Origin: Clavelina lepadiformis
Taxonomy: Eukaryota > Chordata > Ascidiacea > Aplousobranchia > Clavelinidae
Direction: 5' to 3'
DNA length: 64,000 nucleotides
NCBI RefSeq assembly: GCF_947623445.1
Contig: NC_135242.1
Location: 682,001 to 746,000, forward strand
Both the position numbers and the translations under genes were made by a program. The notes below the pieces were generated by a model that saw only the letters and a list, made by a program, of their open reading frames with translations, was not told the DNA's origin and did no database searches. Each line of letters begins with the position of its first letter. Positions within the stretch are counted from its first letter, which is position 1. This document shows, piece after piece, positions 52,001 through 64,000 of the stretch.

Positions 52001-52824
52001 ATAAGCATACATACAAATTAACATATGACCTGGACACCGGACATTGAGATTTGTAATATATACTTGCGGCATTTGGTAAATACTAAAGATTTTGAAGTCC
52101 TGAAGTATACTAACACATGAACACACATACATACAAGCTGGAAATTTGACAGTGAGGCAAGTAAGATAAGCTGCAAGTGTGGTATTTGGTAAATGCAACA
52201 GTTTTTTGGACTTGCCTGCAAAATAAGTCCGTAAATGCGCAACAAGACTGTGTTTGGACAATTTCTTTCGTTATCATTGCTTCTATGCTCGGTGGGAAGA
52301 TTGCACACGTAGAGCTTATTGGTGAGGCCACCACTGCAACATGAGAACCAAATTAAACGTGACAATACATGCACAACATTACGTATGTGTGAAGTGCTTT
52401 TAATGACCCGTACCACCCTAGAATTTGTTTGATTGAAGGGATTACATACTTACCCTAATGGGGTAATTTCAAATTCATTTAAACTAATTTCTGCCCATGG
52501 TCCCTGAAGATATTCTTTGCATAGAAGGTAAGCTCTGTTCACCACATCCAACCTGAAAAATGCAGCGGGTTATAATTAAATACTTCTCTGCTTATCACGC
52601 CACTTAAAACTCCCCTGTCAGTTTTAAACATCAGAAAAGCATAGGTTCAAGCCAAAAATCTTTTATATACACATAGAGTAAACGTGCATGTGTAAAATAC
52701 ATAATCCGTGGAAATTCAGTTTTGAAAAAATTATCTTTGCTGCATCTTTGTTCAATTACCTTTGTATTTCCATGTCTACCTTATCGTGGCCAGGCTGACG
52801 TTTTAACAAAGGCATGGAGGCCAT
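49064..52824 (-). CDS. CHK: Choline kinase (CHKA/CHKB type)
   Basis: Twelve coding exons on the minus strand: 52824-52760, 52552-52454, 52333-52216, 51960-51868, 51589-51456, 51275-51171, 50955-50897, 50691-50610, 50479-50371, 50134-50031, 49288-49207 and 49129-49064, giving 371 aa. Every phase matches. Motifs in order: RAYLLCKEYLQGPW, GGLTNKLYVC (nucleotide loop), ESVVFSILAERGVGPRLY, FPGGRLEEYLP, the catalytic loop VVFCHNDAQEGNLL, the metal-binding [20 protein letters not shown] with CEWMYDY, then FVDSYLESM and a C-terminal ISDIGFGYLEYALARIESYF. HNDxQEG and [10 protein letters not shown] favour choline kinase over ethanolamine kinase. It phosphorylates choline, the first step of the CDP-choline route to phosphatidylcholine, in the cytosol (family knowledge). 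The exon ending at 52216 needs a GC donor (CAG|GCAAGT). An alternative first coding exon lies at 54939-55024. Confidence 0.93.
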
Positions 52825-54938
52825 TTTATTGAGCTTAAATAACAAGACAGATGAGCAGGTCCTTAGTACAAAGGTCATCAAGGTAAATAATTAATAAAGA
52901 TTAGCAAAGTGCACTGTGCACTAAAAATAGACAGTTTTGCTGCCAGCTGTCCATTTTAACGATACGAAAATCTGCCTGAAATTTCCTCATGAATAACTTT
53001 TACCAGCAAATGTCTGTTCTGATCGGTTGAATTCAACCTGGCAGCATATTTTCAAGCAGCTTTCCGGATGAGCCACCAGTTAGATTTTAACTTCTACAAG
53101 TCAACAAAATATCTGATGGACTTTGAACCAGACCAAACAAATGCTCACACAAAGAGGTCTCTTATGCAAAGAAAACAAAACACATGGTATATATTGTCCA
53201 AAGGTTGAAAATGTGGCAGAATCTATGTTGTTGCGAGCGTAAATACAACTTTCATTTACTTCAAGCTACATATATTACAAATTAAGTTTTTCTAAATACG
53301 TAATTTCTTATCTCGGACTAACTCTGAACAACAGTTTACAATTTTTACATGATAAAACATCAATTCTTTTAACATCTTATATAGGCTTTATACATACTTT
53401 TTGTCCAAAAATTTGAAGCTATCTATTATAATACATTATACTATAAACCTATTAAAGCATTCCCACAATCACAAGCAGGCAATGGACGTGGTTAACTTTC
53501 CTGCTTCAATACAACGTTTTTAGTCAAAATAATACAACTTTTGTGTTTAGTTAACACAATTAGCAACAATATCTCATCACACGTCATACAACGTCATAAA
53601 CTGCAACCAGGCAAAACCTTGCGATATGGAAATTTACCAAACTAAAAGCCAACAACGCAACGAGCTTTCAAAGTCCAAAGTCGAACTTTACCCTTTGCTG
53701 CTAAACAGATTACCCAAGTCGCTCGGTTGAAAAGTAATCAACATGGCGTACGTCACCGTTTACCTCAACACACGTCGACATGACATCGTTGGAAGCATGA
53801 CACAAACTTAAGCGATTAAATTCTGTTTTATTCGGAAAATAGTGAAATACAGGTAGTATGTAGGCCTATAGAGCTGTACAGCCAGAAAAATAACTGCGGC
53901 GATATGTGTAACTTATTAGCTGTTACAGTTGACTAGACATACTTGCAATATACTTACTGGCTGACGTTATATAAAACCAACACACTTCCGAAAAATCCTA
54001 ATATTTGCAACGATAAGCTTGAAGTACCTCAAAAACCGCTTTAAAGAAACGAAAATGGCGGATTTCCTGTCATAGACGTCGCGACATTTTACTTCGCTCT
54101 ACTCCCGTGTTTACTTCACACAGCTGGACGTCACGTGCAACGCGTCACGAAGAACTACGTTCATACTCACTCAAGCGTTAAATGGGAAAATCACTTCCGA
54201 AAGACAGTTTCGCTCAAAGCGATATAATAGAACGGTTTTATTATTCGTTCGTGCCACCTACCAACATTGTGAGGCGGCCATTGAAATTTTTCGCTTTCGT
54301 TGTACACGTTTGTCAGAGCAAAGGAGCTACTAACATAAATAAACATAAATTCCACTTGCGAAAAACTTACGAGCAAGCCTGGCTTAAAAGGAATGTCTGT
54401 ATGTTTTAGGTCCCAAATTTAAGCAAACATCTAGAAATCACCTAAAACTTTTTGCCAAAGGTTTTTCGGGCCTAATAAACAAGTGCACAACCAGATGGAG
54501 TTACAATTTGAGTAGCTGGGGTCTGGTATACAAAGGTATCCTGTGGTTGTATACTTTAATGGTAACTCACATCAGAAAATTACATTGCAATTTTACAGTT
54601 TTGCTCAAGCACAGCTTTGCCCCGTTTTTTCTTTCCCCCTCCACGTAAGCTCAACTTCGGTTGATGGCCAAGCCATCTTCTGATAAAATTCACGGGAAAC
54701 TTTCACCGGAATAACTGCGCTCAAACTAAAGAAACTACTGGTTGTAGTTGGCCAACTACAAGCTCAAACTGAAAGTTTTTTTCCTAAGAAAATGAGTACC
54801 TCTTATTTTAAAAGTTTTGAAAATGATACAAAACTAACTGTTACTTATCATAACAATGCTTACTACAGCCGGCAAAAACAGCAACCCGTGCAAATACCAA
54901 AGTAAAAAAATTCGAAAGAGCTTATAATTTTCACTCAC
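52825..54938 (-). other. Choline kinase upstream intron / internal promoter region
   Basis: This region lies between the two possible first coding exons. It includes a second copy of the inverted-repeat element end near 54507. The open frame at 54182-54409 on the plus strand shows no motif and is not called. A promoter for the shorter form presumably lies near 52.9 kb. Confidence 0.45.
54505..54560 (+). repeat. Partial copy of the 45.6-kb MITE-like element
   Basis: The segment carries AATTTGAGTAGCTGGGGTCT followed by a diverged interior (GTATCCTGTGGT), as in the element at 45582. The matching right-hand inverted repeat was not found, so this copy looks truncated. Confidence 0.65.
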
Positions 54939-55024
54939 CCCAGTCTTTCGTTGTTTTGTGAGTTGTCATGACAACATGAAATGACTTCTTCGGTATCGGT
55001 GTTATACAGCGTCATAATATCCAT
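54939..55024 (-). CDS. CHK: Probable alternative first coding exon of choline kinase
   Basis: On the minus strand an ATG at 55024 opens 28 codons (MDIMTLYNTDTEE...NNERLG) and ends at a consensus GTGAGT donor in phase 2. That is the phase needed to join the choline kinase exon 52552-52454 (LDVVNRAYLL). A TTCTTCAG acceptor lies about 58 nt upstream of the ATG. The joined form would be 378 aa and would replace the N-terminus beginning MASMPLLKRQ. Its use is inferred from splice signals and frame only. Confidence 0.5.
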
Positions 55025-57321
55025 TGTGACGGTGTCAATATTATGCGAGTTAAGAAAATAAACAGTTGCAACAAAAACAACCCTGAAGAAAGATGAAATG
55101 TACCGGTTTAAAGAACCATTTTATCAGCGGTGAAAATTCAAAACCCACAACAACACTTTAACAATATTCGAAAGCAAGTGACCATTTCACCATGTATAGG
55201 TCACGCAGGCTGTTGTCAAAGATAGGCGATTAGCTCAAGATAATGGCTATGCAAATAAATGATTTTAGCTATTTAAGGATTTAATTGAAGTTAAACTTTA
55301 CATTTAAGCTGGTTCACAAGAAACCTGTGAATAAAAGCTAAAAGCGCACTAGTTATTCCGGTGTAATGGTGGCAGCTAAACTTCATAACAGTACTTAGCA
55401 AGCAACAAGATACTTCGAAACACTTCAATATTCAAAAACACATCGGGTATAAGTAGAAAAATCCCTTGCTCTAGGAATAGCTCAAAAACTAATCAACTAG
55501 ACAAATTGTTGGCTGTTATACCGCACTGGCCTACAGAGAACCCGTAAATCGTGATATTACAGTGAATACACAGCAAAACTGAATCTTACTAAATATTTCA
55601 GAGAATCATTTTACACTGCTCGTCACGTAGAAATATCACGCGACTGAACTATTTCAAGTAAAACACGTCGACTATTATGACAACTCATGTTTCCGGGAAT
55701 AAACGCGGGACTTATAATTTAATGCTTAATAATTTCAAGCATCCACGAAGCTCAGTTAAGCTTACAGTTCTACTACATCTGCTCCAGTGTTCTTCCATGA
55801 AACTCTGACACAACCAACTAATTTCTAACACAACTAACCAACCAACATGAATTTGCTACAAAGAGGCCAAAGTTGTTTTCCAAGGTCTGCTGGAGGGTCA
55901 CTCACCGTGTTGCCCATGAACGAAGGTCTCACTGTTATTGACTGTTCAGGCGCTTATGGCTGAATCCAGCCGACGAAGCTCGTTGATTGCAGCCAGGAAA
56001 CTACCTACAGCTAAAACCGCAGTTTAGCTGACTGCGGAGATTGAGAACTTATGTGAACTTTGAAGCACTTCTGCTTGTTTTTCTCTCCTGATTTCATAAC
56101 TTTTTTTCTTTAACAGTTTCAACCATTTAAGTTGTGATCTCTCAGCCTGAATTGTCACGATGTGTTTTTATGACGTCAAGAAAGCCTCAGTTCAACCGCA
56201 AGCAAAACTTCAGAAGTTTCACAAAGTTCTTTAAATTGTCAACAATCCAGTTCTAAGTCTGAACACGTGGACACGGTCCAGTGAATACGAAACAAATATT
56301 TATTGCTTCGGGGTCATGTGACTTCGACTTTGCGCAGTGGAAAAAACTTTGACAATAAATGACCTCTTTTTTCTGAACTTGACCTTAAAACTCAAATAAT
56401 CTCTTTCGTTGAGATGTTTGTAATATTGTTATACCTCACAGCGCTCAATAATAAACGTTTATGGCGTCATAATTGCATGATTCATACCGCAGTATTACGT
56501 CATGTCGTAAATTGACCAGTAGAACGACGACACCGAACAAGAGCCCAAAGTACATAAAAAATGACGTCACTTACCTATTTGGTCATAAATCAGATGAATA
56601 ACAAGACGTCATAAATTATTTCGTCAAAGTTTAAGCGAACGCGAGTGCATGATGATTATTACGTCACATTTTATTCAAAATATACTTTAGCGTCACAGAA
56701 GTCGATTTAACGTTTATTAAGAAAACAACAAAACTTCGAAACAAACGAGCGCAGTCGTCCCCTTCGCAGAGTCAGCGCGGAATGTTGGCAGATAGGCCGC
56801 CGCTCCTCCCTAAATACAACTTGTCTTGCTCCCATTGGCCAACTTTGTTAGTTAACCATGAAAAGGGTGTGCGATGGGCGCTGTCACGCCCACAACCGAC
56901 CAATCAGCTTTCAAGCACATTCTCACCGAAATAAGGGAACCTGGTAAACAAGTTCTACGTCATATGAAAGTTTGGTCTAACTCTAAACATTGATTTCTAT
57001 GCCGGTTGACCAAAAAAAATTTATTCTGAAGTGAGGTAAAACGACGTACTAGGAGCCGAAGAGTTGGAAATTTCCGCTTGACACCGACTCCTACCGTCAC
57101 TTGAGACAACACGGAAAAACAACAGAAACCAAGTACATGGGTCGAGTCGGTCGACCAATAAAAATCCGAGAGAAATGTAGCGTAGAAACGGTAACTTTGG
57201 TTTTTGAAACTTGCAACAAGGAAGATGACGTCGGCAAAGCGATGCCGAGAAAGTTATTTAAATAAACCACTCTCTGCGTGGTGTGGTCTTAATGTGGCCG
57301 CTGCTAATGACAAATAAGTTA

Positions 57322-57598
57322 CCCGTAAAACCTCTATTTGAACGCCACCTCTAATAGAACGCCACTTTTAAAGAAGGGTTGAAAAATAGAGCGCCTCCCT
57401 CTAATTGAACGCCACCTCTAATAGAACACCATTTTTAGCGGCGGAATTGTATTAGCAGGTATTGTATTAATTGTATTTAAAGAAGGGTTGAAAAATAGAG
57501 CGCCAACCTCTAATTGAACGTCACCTCTAATAGAACGCCACTTTTAAACAAGAGTTGAAAAATAGAGCGCCATGGCGGTGAAATAGAGGTTTTACGGT
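57322..57598 (+). mobile_element. Short TIR-bounded element built of ACGCCACCTCTAATAGAAC repeats
   Basis: The ends are inverted copies of CCGTAAAACCTCTATTT (left end near 57323, right end at 57581-57597), flanked on each side by TA. The inside consists of diverged copies of a unit containing TTGAACG(C/T)CACCTCTAATAG, then AACGCCACTTTTAAA and GGGTTGAAAAATAGAGCGCC, repeated about three times. There is no open frame of note. The structure suggests a non-autonomous DNA transposon with a TA target site (inference). Confidence 0.65.
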
Positions 57599-59956
57599 AA
57601 CCAATTGCTTACTCATTCATTCCAAAATTGCAGAAAGTCTTCGTAATTAACGACTTTTTGTTTCATTTTTGGTTTTTCTCCTGTATATTAGTCTTAACTT
57701 TGAACTATACGCCCAAGTGCAATGGTGGCCTACACTAGCAGTCAAGAGAGGCTGTTATTATGAGCTAACACTTAAAATCGCCGTAACAAAAACAGCATAG
57801 ACATCAAAAAAAAGTCCTTAACTTAAAGCAGGTTGCAGATATCTCAGACAGGACCCATGGGTGAGGTGAGTACATACCGCTAGAAAAGAGTTTATGAGCG
57901 CATAATACGTCATACTTGGTCGCCGGAAGCAAAACATACGTAACAACATGCGATTATGTTTGTAATTTGGTTGACAAATGGAAGCACCGTACAGTCTATG
58001 GGTAATAAAATAAAGCATAATGAGCTATTTTGTTAAACGTAACCACAAAAACAAACGCAAGGCACATGTATGACTTGTATGACTTGTCTTAACAATTAAA
58101 AGCCTTGAATCTTTGTGATAAAAGTAATAACTAATAAGCTAACTAGTTGTCAAGTTAAGGAAAGCCGTTGATTGGTTGGCCAGCATTTCTATCAACCAAT
58201 CAAATTTTTAAAATTGTTTGTTCTTATTTTAAATACACGCGCGGAAGATCGCGATCGACAAAAATTTAACAAGTAGTCATTTTCAGCCAATCAGAATCAA
58301 GAGTTGGTAAACAATAAAGCAAAGAAAACAAACGTTGGACATCTCACAAATATTTGTCGTTTGGTCGATGAAAGTTAAGTCTCTAGTCAGCCGCCTAATT
58401 ACCCATATTTTAAAGCCGTCAAACTCCAACAAGTGTTTTAGTAATGGTGACGTTTACAACTGTGCAAGCCGCTATTATATAACTGGTGTTGTATGATATA
58501 ATTAGGGTTAAACAAGTTTCTCGGTTATTTCAGTCAAGTGTCGTACAGTTTGGGGAATTTATAGAGTTATAGACCCTTACAACGCAGCACTTGCATAGAA
58601 TGGTGAAATCTGGCAATAATAACGGTGAAGTGTGGCGTAATGAAAGGTGCACATACCAGAAAAACCACCAACCAGAACTAGATCAAGATAGCGGTAAACT
58701 CCAATTCAGCTAACCGTGCCCCTACCCTTGTACCGGTTGCCGAAGCTCAGTTAGATGTGAACCAAATTTAATAACACGTTGTATTGTTTTTCCGCGAAAA
58801 AACGTTTCAGCATATTTAGATGTTAAGGCAGGGCCGCCGAATGTCCTTTATTCAGCTTAATCTGAAGCCCTATCATCGTATGAAATGTTCGTTGCTTGAA
58901 AATCTTTTGGCCCGTTCTTTCTAGTTCAATGTTCAATTGCTTGAGTGCTTTGTCCTCGGAATGTGAACGTCAACAAACAAAACTGATGGTGATTGACATC
59001 ACACACGCCCACGCAATACGACTTATCTTCTCATCATTTTTGTTACGTTTCCACAACAACAAGTCGCCACACATCATATGCTACAACTTACATCGTATCA
59101 TTTCAAGCTTCATAATGCGAATTGTTTAGAATTAGACAACACGTTATGCGCGTTAAAATAGGCTGGTGGTGCCCGCCTATATTGGTAGGCAAGCAGGTAG
59201 TGCAAACACCACGGCATTTTGTTTCATATGTTGGTAGATGACCTAACGCAGAGGCTGAGGAACCTTTCCTAGTCGACGGTAGCTTGCTTACACAAACAAA
59301 ATTTCACATAGCTTGTTTATCGAGAGCATCCAATGGTCACAATAAGATTTTCTATCATGAGCGACAAAAATTATTGGTTCTGGCATCGGTAATTTTGGAT
59401 TAATCGGTCCTACATGTAAAACTTCGTAAACGCAGGTAAATGGTTGACTTAAACAGCCGCATTAACTACTTAAGAAAGCCACGTGAGACTTGATTCCCCA
59501 CTTAAACCCGACCCTGACCTAACACATTGACGCGAACTGCGTCTGGAAGGAAAATGTCGTTTATTTTGCTTCTTCTAAACGCCGAACCAGTGAAAACTGT
59601 AGGAACACTTTTAAAACCGTACGTGGGTGGGTCAACAACTCAACAACAACAACTCTCGTAGAACTCTGGTTGGTTGGAAGCCGTACTCGGCTTTAAAGCT
59701 TGGATTCTGCGCGCGGTTTTCTTGAAAGCGCTTTTTTGTCTTTCAAGTTACATTTACTGAACCAAGGAAAGGTGACGTCGAGGATTTGGTATTATTCAAT
59801 CATCCACGCACGCTGTGGCGTGACCTCCACGTTCCCTTGTGTGCATGTTAATATAAGTATTGACACTGGCATCTGTTTTTTGTAGTTAGCTTTTGCTGTC
59901 AACAACGGTTCCATGGTGATTGCGCCTTCAGAAGTGCCCCCCCCACACGGGATCTT

Positions 59957-60020
59957 GTGGGTGCAATCCCGTGTGGGTTCAATTCCGTGTGGGTGCAATC
60001 CCGTGTGGGTGCAATGCCGC
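59957..60020 (+). repeat. 16-bp minisatellite, four copies
   Basis: The unit GTGGGTGCAATCCCGT repeats four times in a row, starting at 59957, 59973, 59989 and 60005, with one to three substitutions per copy. No coding function is evident. Confidence 0.9.
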
Positions 60021-62402
60021 GGCCACAGTCTACAACGAGGTCAATACCACACTCTTCGCTGCCCACTGTCAACGGCAACACAATAGAATTTTAAATGGCC
60101 CATCAGAGCAGCATTATTTTAACATTGAAACTTGCGTTCGCAGCGCGCCTGATATTTCAAGCTAAAAAAAGTACATTTAAAATTATTGTTGTTATATTAT
60201 CGGCCCACCCACTCACAAATACCTCTCCGGACAGAGGGTTTGGTTAATGCTTATTGCATGGTCCAAGTATGTTTGGCGGATCGGTCACGCCATTTGCAAG
60301 CCAAGCCACTGAACTCGGTGGCTGTTGTTTATGGGCAAACAGAGGAATTTGTTAGTTGGCTGAAACGCAACAGAGGCTGCATTAACTCGAATCTGAACCG
60401 AACCGCTGGGTCTACTTTGTTCAAATTCAAACCTTGTTTGTTGATAGAAACTTCTTAGAGGACGGCTTGGCGATAACTCAAAATAGTTTGCTGTGTGCAC
60501 TGAATGGAATCCATCATTCATCACAAGGCAGCATTGTGACTCATAACCACATACCTGGAGCTCATTACACAACGGCATTGGTCACGCTTGAATGGTCCTG
60601 CTGTTGAAAAGAACGTGAAAAGTTGCAGTTAAAGTTGCACAAATTAGATATTTATGGAACATTTAATCAACGTTACAACATATATTTTTAGCATTTTATT
60701 AAAATAGCCAGTAATAAAATCTAATTCAAACACAAAAGATTTACGTCTGGCCTATACGTGTGTGATGAAATGAAACACTCCAGACACTGTAGGCTTGTGA
60801 TGTAACCTTACCGCAATTAAGCAAAAGCGATGCATTTTGCCAGTATATGAACACCCCTAAGCGCTTTTCGCTGCCGCCTTTTCCTGTTCGTTGATTGTTT
60901 GTGAACGCATTATATTCTTGATTTGCCATTTTACAGCGAGTTGGCGTCATACTTGGGTTTGCTCTGCACAGTCAATAGCGAAAAATAAGCGGTGCAATAT
61001 AATGCAACGCTAAACTTTATCGGTGGCACGAACAGTTTCAAAACCCTCCCGATGATATGTTGGTAAATCTGTAGCGAATGACGTTGCTTAAAAGAATTTT
61101 GTTTAATCAACAACAACTTAATCAATAGATTTTTAGGAGGTGATTGTGTTAATTAGAACTGCAAACATCAATTTCACAAATTTTAAATTTATATAAATTT
61201 CATTAATATCTGTGATCGAACGCAATTTATGCCATGTTCTTTATGACGTAATACAAGGTCACAGAATGCATTGTGTCATCACGATACAATGCTTATTGTA
61301 AGGTATCATTCGCTAAAAACCTTACCTGTATTGATCTTCTCCTCAAAATAGACGCTTTGAAGGGTTGGAATATACACAAGGGCAACAAGCTATTGGATTT
61401 GAGAGTGCATGATACGTCAGCAGACTATTTAGAATTAAAATCTAGGCTTTTATAAGCAGCTGGGAAAAGGCGATGTTAGCTAACCTTGTTGTGAAACGCA
61501 AAAAACTTGACAAAAACTTGTATCAACCAGAAAGATTTTGTGATAGCCTATTCTTGTGCAACAATCAAGCATTGTGACGAAATTAAAATAGAAACAAGTT
61601 ATGAAAGCTGAACAGATGCAGCAAGCTATATACCGCTTCCAAAGTTGACGTCAGCTTCAAAGATTACATGAAGGAATTTTCACGGTAAACAATATGCAAC
61701 GCTTCAATTATTGTGTCGCCATAGTCACACTATTGTTATTCCTCGTTATAATCTTATTAAAGTTATTATCATAAGCTTATGCTACTTCCTGCTGAATTTG
61801 AGGGCGGCGTGATTTTATAAGAGTGGGATGTGGCATATGCACAAGATTATGCTGAAGTTGTGAGCTCAGAATGAAACGAAACCCGGCAAGCGGTTACATC
61901 AGCGCCATGGAAGCATAAACTAGGCTGGTGAAGTGCGAATGACGCGTTTTAATTGACAGGCAATATACAGGATATGGCAAAGCGACCACAGTTGCTGTGA
62001 ACGAGCCGTTGGTTTGTATAAGCGGAGAGCTTCATGTATATTCTGGTTTTATTTGAAGTCTGCGCTTGTTTAGGAGAGAAACATAGCATAGACCTGCAAC
62101 CGGCGCATGGGACTGTTGCTACATAAATCTGCTTTAAGCTGAACATATTAAGGAGTGCAGAGCTCGAAATTAGAGGCTGTTTACTCGCCAAACTCTGTAG
62201 ATTATTAAATTTGGACTTGTAAATATATTTGTAAATTTGTACGAAAGCAAGGGAAGTATGTTTCCATACTTAATCTTTTTACTCCTTGTACTAGACTATG
62301 ACCGCTATGAGTCAGGGCTAGGGCGGATATTTTTAGGTTAATTACCTTACCTTGGTTTTGGCGTTCTGGACTTATTTTCTTTTAAACGTTAGTGACGTCA
62401 CT

Positions 62403-63458
62403 ATGAGTATTACTTATGAACAAACAGAGAAGATTAAATGCGTTGTTGTTGGAGATGGTGGGAGTGGAAAAACGTCCCTACTCGTTGTGTATGTGAAAGG
62501 GGAATTCCCAGAGGTGAGACGATTGAACTTACTAGATTATTTCAATATTGAGTTCATGTTTTCTGAATCGTGTTAACCAGATTTTAAAGTAAAATCAAAA
62601 ACAGGATATAGTTTGCGTTAACTTTATATCTTCAATATTGAGATGATTATTGATTTTGTCGTTTCTGATGCCCCCCCCCCCCCGATGGCTTTAAAATGTT
62701 TTAATAAAGATCGCGTTTCCTCAATTGAAGTGCTTTTCACGGGCTTTTATTATCAAACTTTCAACTTATTTAACTGGAAATGGGCTCTCATGAACCATTT
62801 TGTCAAAGCTTGTCGTTTGATTATGACGTCACTTAGTAAATTGAGAATATGTTTTGCAGCAATACTGTCCTACAGTGTTCGATAATTATTCAGCCGAGGT
62901 CGATATAGGAGAAAAGAAAGCGACCCTGATGCTGTTTGACACCGCTGGCCAAGAAGATTATGACCGCTTAAGGCCGCTTTTCTATGATCAAGTTGACGTC
63001 ATAATCATGTGTTATGACGTCAACACTCACGCCAGCTTCGAGAATGTTGAAATTCGTTGGATTCCAGAAACAAGGCATTTCTGCCCGGACGCTCTGGTAG
63101 TATTAGTCGCATGCAAGACAGACCTCAGAAGGGCGCTCGTGGAAAATGACGTCACTAGTAATGACGTAGACTTGATACGTCTGAATAAACAGAGAAATAT
63201 TTTGAACCACAACAGAGTTATTACAACCGAAGAGGTAACCCAGAAAGGTATATAATTGGTAAAATGCTTACGGTATTTCCTATCTTTGTGCTCTGTTTGT
63301 AGGGTCACGAACTAGCCGAGAGAATCAAAGCTACCGCGTTCATTGAATGCTCGGCAAAGGAAAATGAAAACGTGAACAATGTCTTTCTCACATCTGTGCA
63401 AAAATTTCTGTTGGAAGCACAGAAACGAAAGCAAAGTGATTGCTGCAGATTTTTGTGA
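62403..63458 (+). CDS. Rho family small GTPase, RhoF/RhoD-like
   Basis: Three exons, 62403-62513, 62860-63234 and 63303-63458, encode 213 aa, the usual Rho size. The G1 loop is GDGGSGKTS (GDGGCGKTS in RhoF, GDGACGKTC in RhoA). The effector region is CPTVFDNYSAEV. G3 is DTAGQEDYDRLRPL with the catalytic Gln intact. G4 is ACKTDLR, using the T-K/T-D form seen in RhoD/RhoF rather than NKKD, and the Rho insert helix follows. G5 is ECSAKE. The protein ends in CCRFL: a CAAX box with terminal Leu, predicting geranylgeranylation, and a neighbouring Cys that could be palmitoylated. It is expected at the plasma membrane, controlling actin (family knowledge). Closest by motif to RhoF/RhoD, but orthology is not proven. 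A TGACGTCA palindrome ends two bases before the ATG, so it would lie in the 5' UTR or at the core promoter. Confidence 0.9.
62671..62683 (+). repeat. Poly-C tract in Rho intron 1
   Basis: Thirteen consecutive C bases lie in the first intron. The length may be unreliable because such runs are prone to sequencing error. Confidence 0.8.
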
Positions 63459-63600
63459 TCCATGTCTGCTAACAGATTTGTATATTTTTGTTCATACTCA
63501 CATTCATGGTCACGTCATTTCCTAGTGTACTTTGGCCAATCATTTTTTGTTATTTATTTGCTTTATTTTCTGCTTAATATTGTTGAACACACGAATTTTA

Positions 63601-63618
63601 CACACACACACACACACA
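63601..63618 (+). repeat. CA dinucleotide microsatellite
   Basis: Nine CA units lie in the presumed 3' UTR or flank of the Rho gene. Confidence 0.9.
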
Positions 63619-63876
63619 ACTTTTAAACCTTGGTTTGTTGTTTGAAATGTTTGTAATTTTGAGATAGCATTTTGGGTCTCCAGTTGTTAAATCATATATT
63701 CTGCTTGTTTACGGTTTTATTGGTTCGTTGCAGTAAAACCAACCTGACTTTTGATGTTTCGTTTCATAATTAGTGGGGTTTTTCTTCTTCCATCCAGACA
63801 CACAGGTCGGTTCCATATCTTGACAGTGACACCACGCTTATGTCCTGAAAAACTATCAGCGTAACTTATGTTTTAT

Positions 63877-63882
63877 ATTAAA
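63877..63882 (+). terminator. Candidate poly(A) signal ATTAAA for the Rho gene
   Basis: No AATAAA occurs between the stop codon (63456-63458) and the window end. This ATTAAA, about 420 nt downstream, is the best variant signal. Confidence 0.35.
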
Positions 63883-64000
63883 TGTGTTTAAATTACTTGT
63901 TTTTGTGTTAAATTATGTTTTAATAATGTGTTTATAATTTGGGTTTGGTGGCCGTGCTGACGCTAATAACTTTTTTTCATTCTCTGATTGGTCCATAACG

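Larger units (their letters stand above)
55025..62402. other. Gene-poor region between choline kinase and the Rho gene
   Basis: No recognisable coding exon was found in this 7.4 kb. It contains a TIR-bounded repeat (57.3-57.6 kb) and a 16-bp minisatellite (59.96 kb). A possible non-coding first exon on the minus strand ends at a GTGAGT donor near 55.91 kb. CCAAT strings around 56.83 and 56.90 kb might mark a promoter. Open frames (for example 60186-60458, 61273-61455 and 61949-62191) have no recognisable motifs. The last few hundred bases presumably hold the Rho gene promoter. Confidence 0.5.

Overview
The window is animal nuclear DNA. Its genes are split by GT-AG introns (plus two probable GC-AG introns), it carries AATAAA-type poly(A) signals, and it is AT-rich with short intergenic gaps. 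The recognisable genes are metazoan: RNA polymerase III subunit RPC7, a NUPR1-like protein, ALDH8A1, a PAQR/membrane progestin receptor, choline kinase and a Rho GTPase. Compactness, short introns and a chordate-like gene set make an invertebrate chordate, most likely an ascidian tunicate, my best guess. That is an inference from gene content, not from a database match.

Region 1 (about 0.9-33.3 kb) holds two very long tandem genes on the + strand, called A (904-15255, about 2501 aa) and B (19458-32746, about 2354 aa). I rebuilt each by hand as ten exons. They are clearly paralogous: two short N-terminal exons, then a giant exon of about 4 kb, then a conserved C-terminal block that ends in an exon of exactly 105 nt in both. 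Most intron positions and phases match. I cannot assign either protein to a named family. Between the conserved ends they are long, low-complexity, very basic and Ser-rich, which suggests nuclear, largely disordered proteins. This pair is the most novel item in the window.

Region 2 (33.3-42.1 kb): POLR3G (RPC7, - strand, six exons) lies tail-to-tail with gene B and head-to-head with a two-exon NUPR1-like gene (+). An intronless ALDH8A1 gene (-) converges on NUPR1.

Region 3 (42.1-55.1 kb): an eight-exon PAQR gene of the membrane progestin receptor type (+) converges on a choline kinase gene (-, twelve coding exons plus a probable alternative first coding exon at 54.9-55.0 kb). One choline kinase intron needs a GC donor.

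Region 4 (55-64 kb): about 7 kb without a recognisable gene, holding a small TIR-bounded repeat element and a 16-bp minisatellite. It is followed by a three-exon Rho GTPase (+) resembling RhoF/RhoD, with a CAAX box.

The genes do not form an operon or an obvious pathway. Regulatory signals visible by eye are a dense set of TGACGT (CRE/ATF-like) cores upstream of gene A and scattered through the window. Repeats include a nested inverted-repeat element, a dispersed repeat with copies at 19.1 and 43.8 kb in opposite orientation, and several degenerate tRNA-like (B-box) sequences. All exon structures here are manual predictions from splice signals and reading-frame continuity. No transcript evidence was available.
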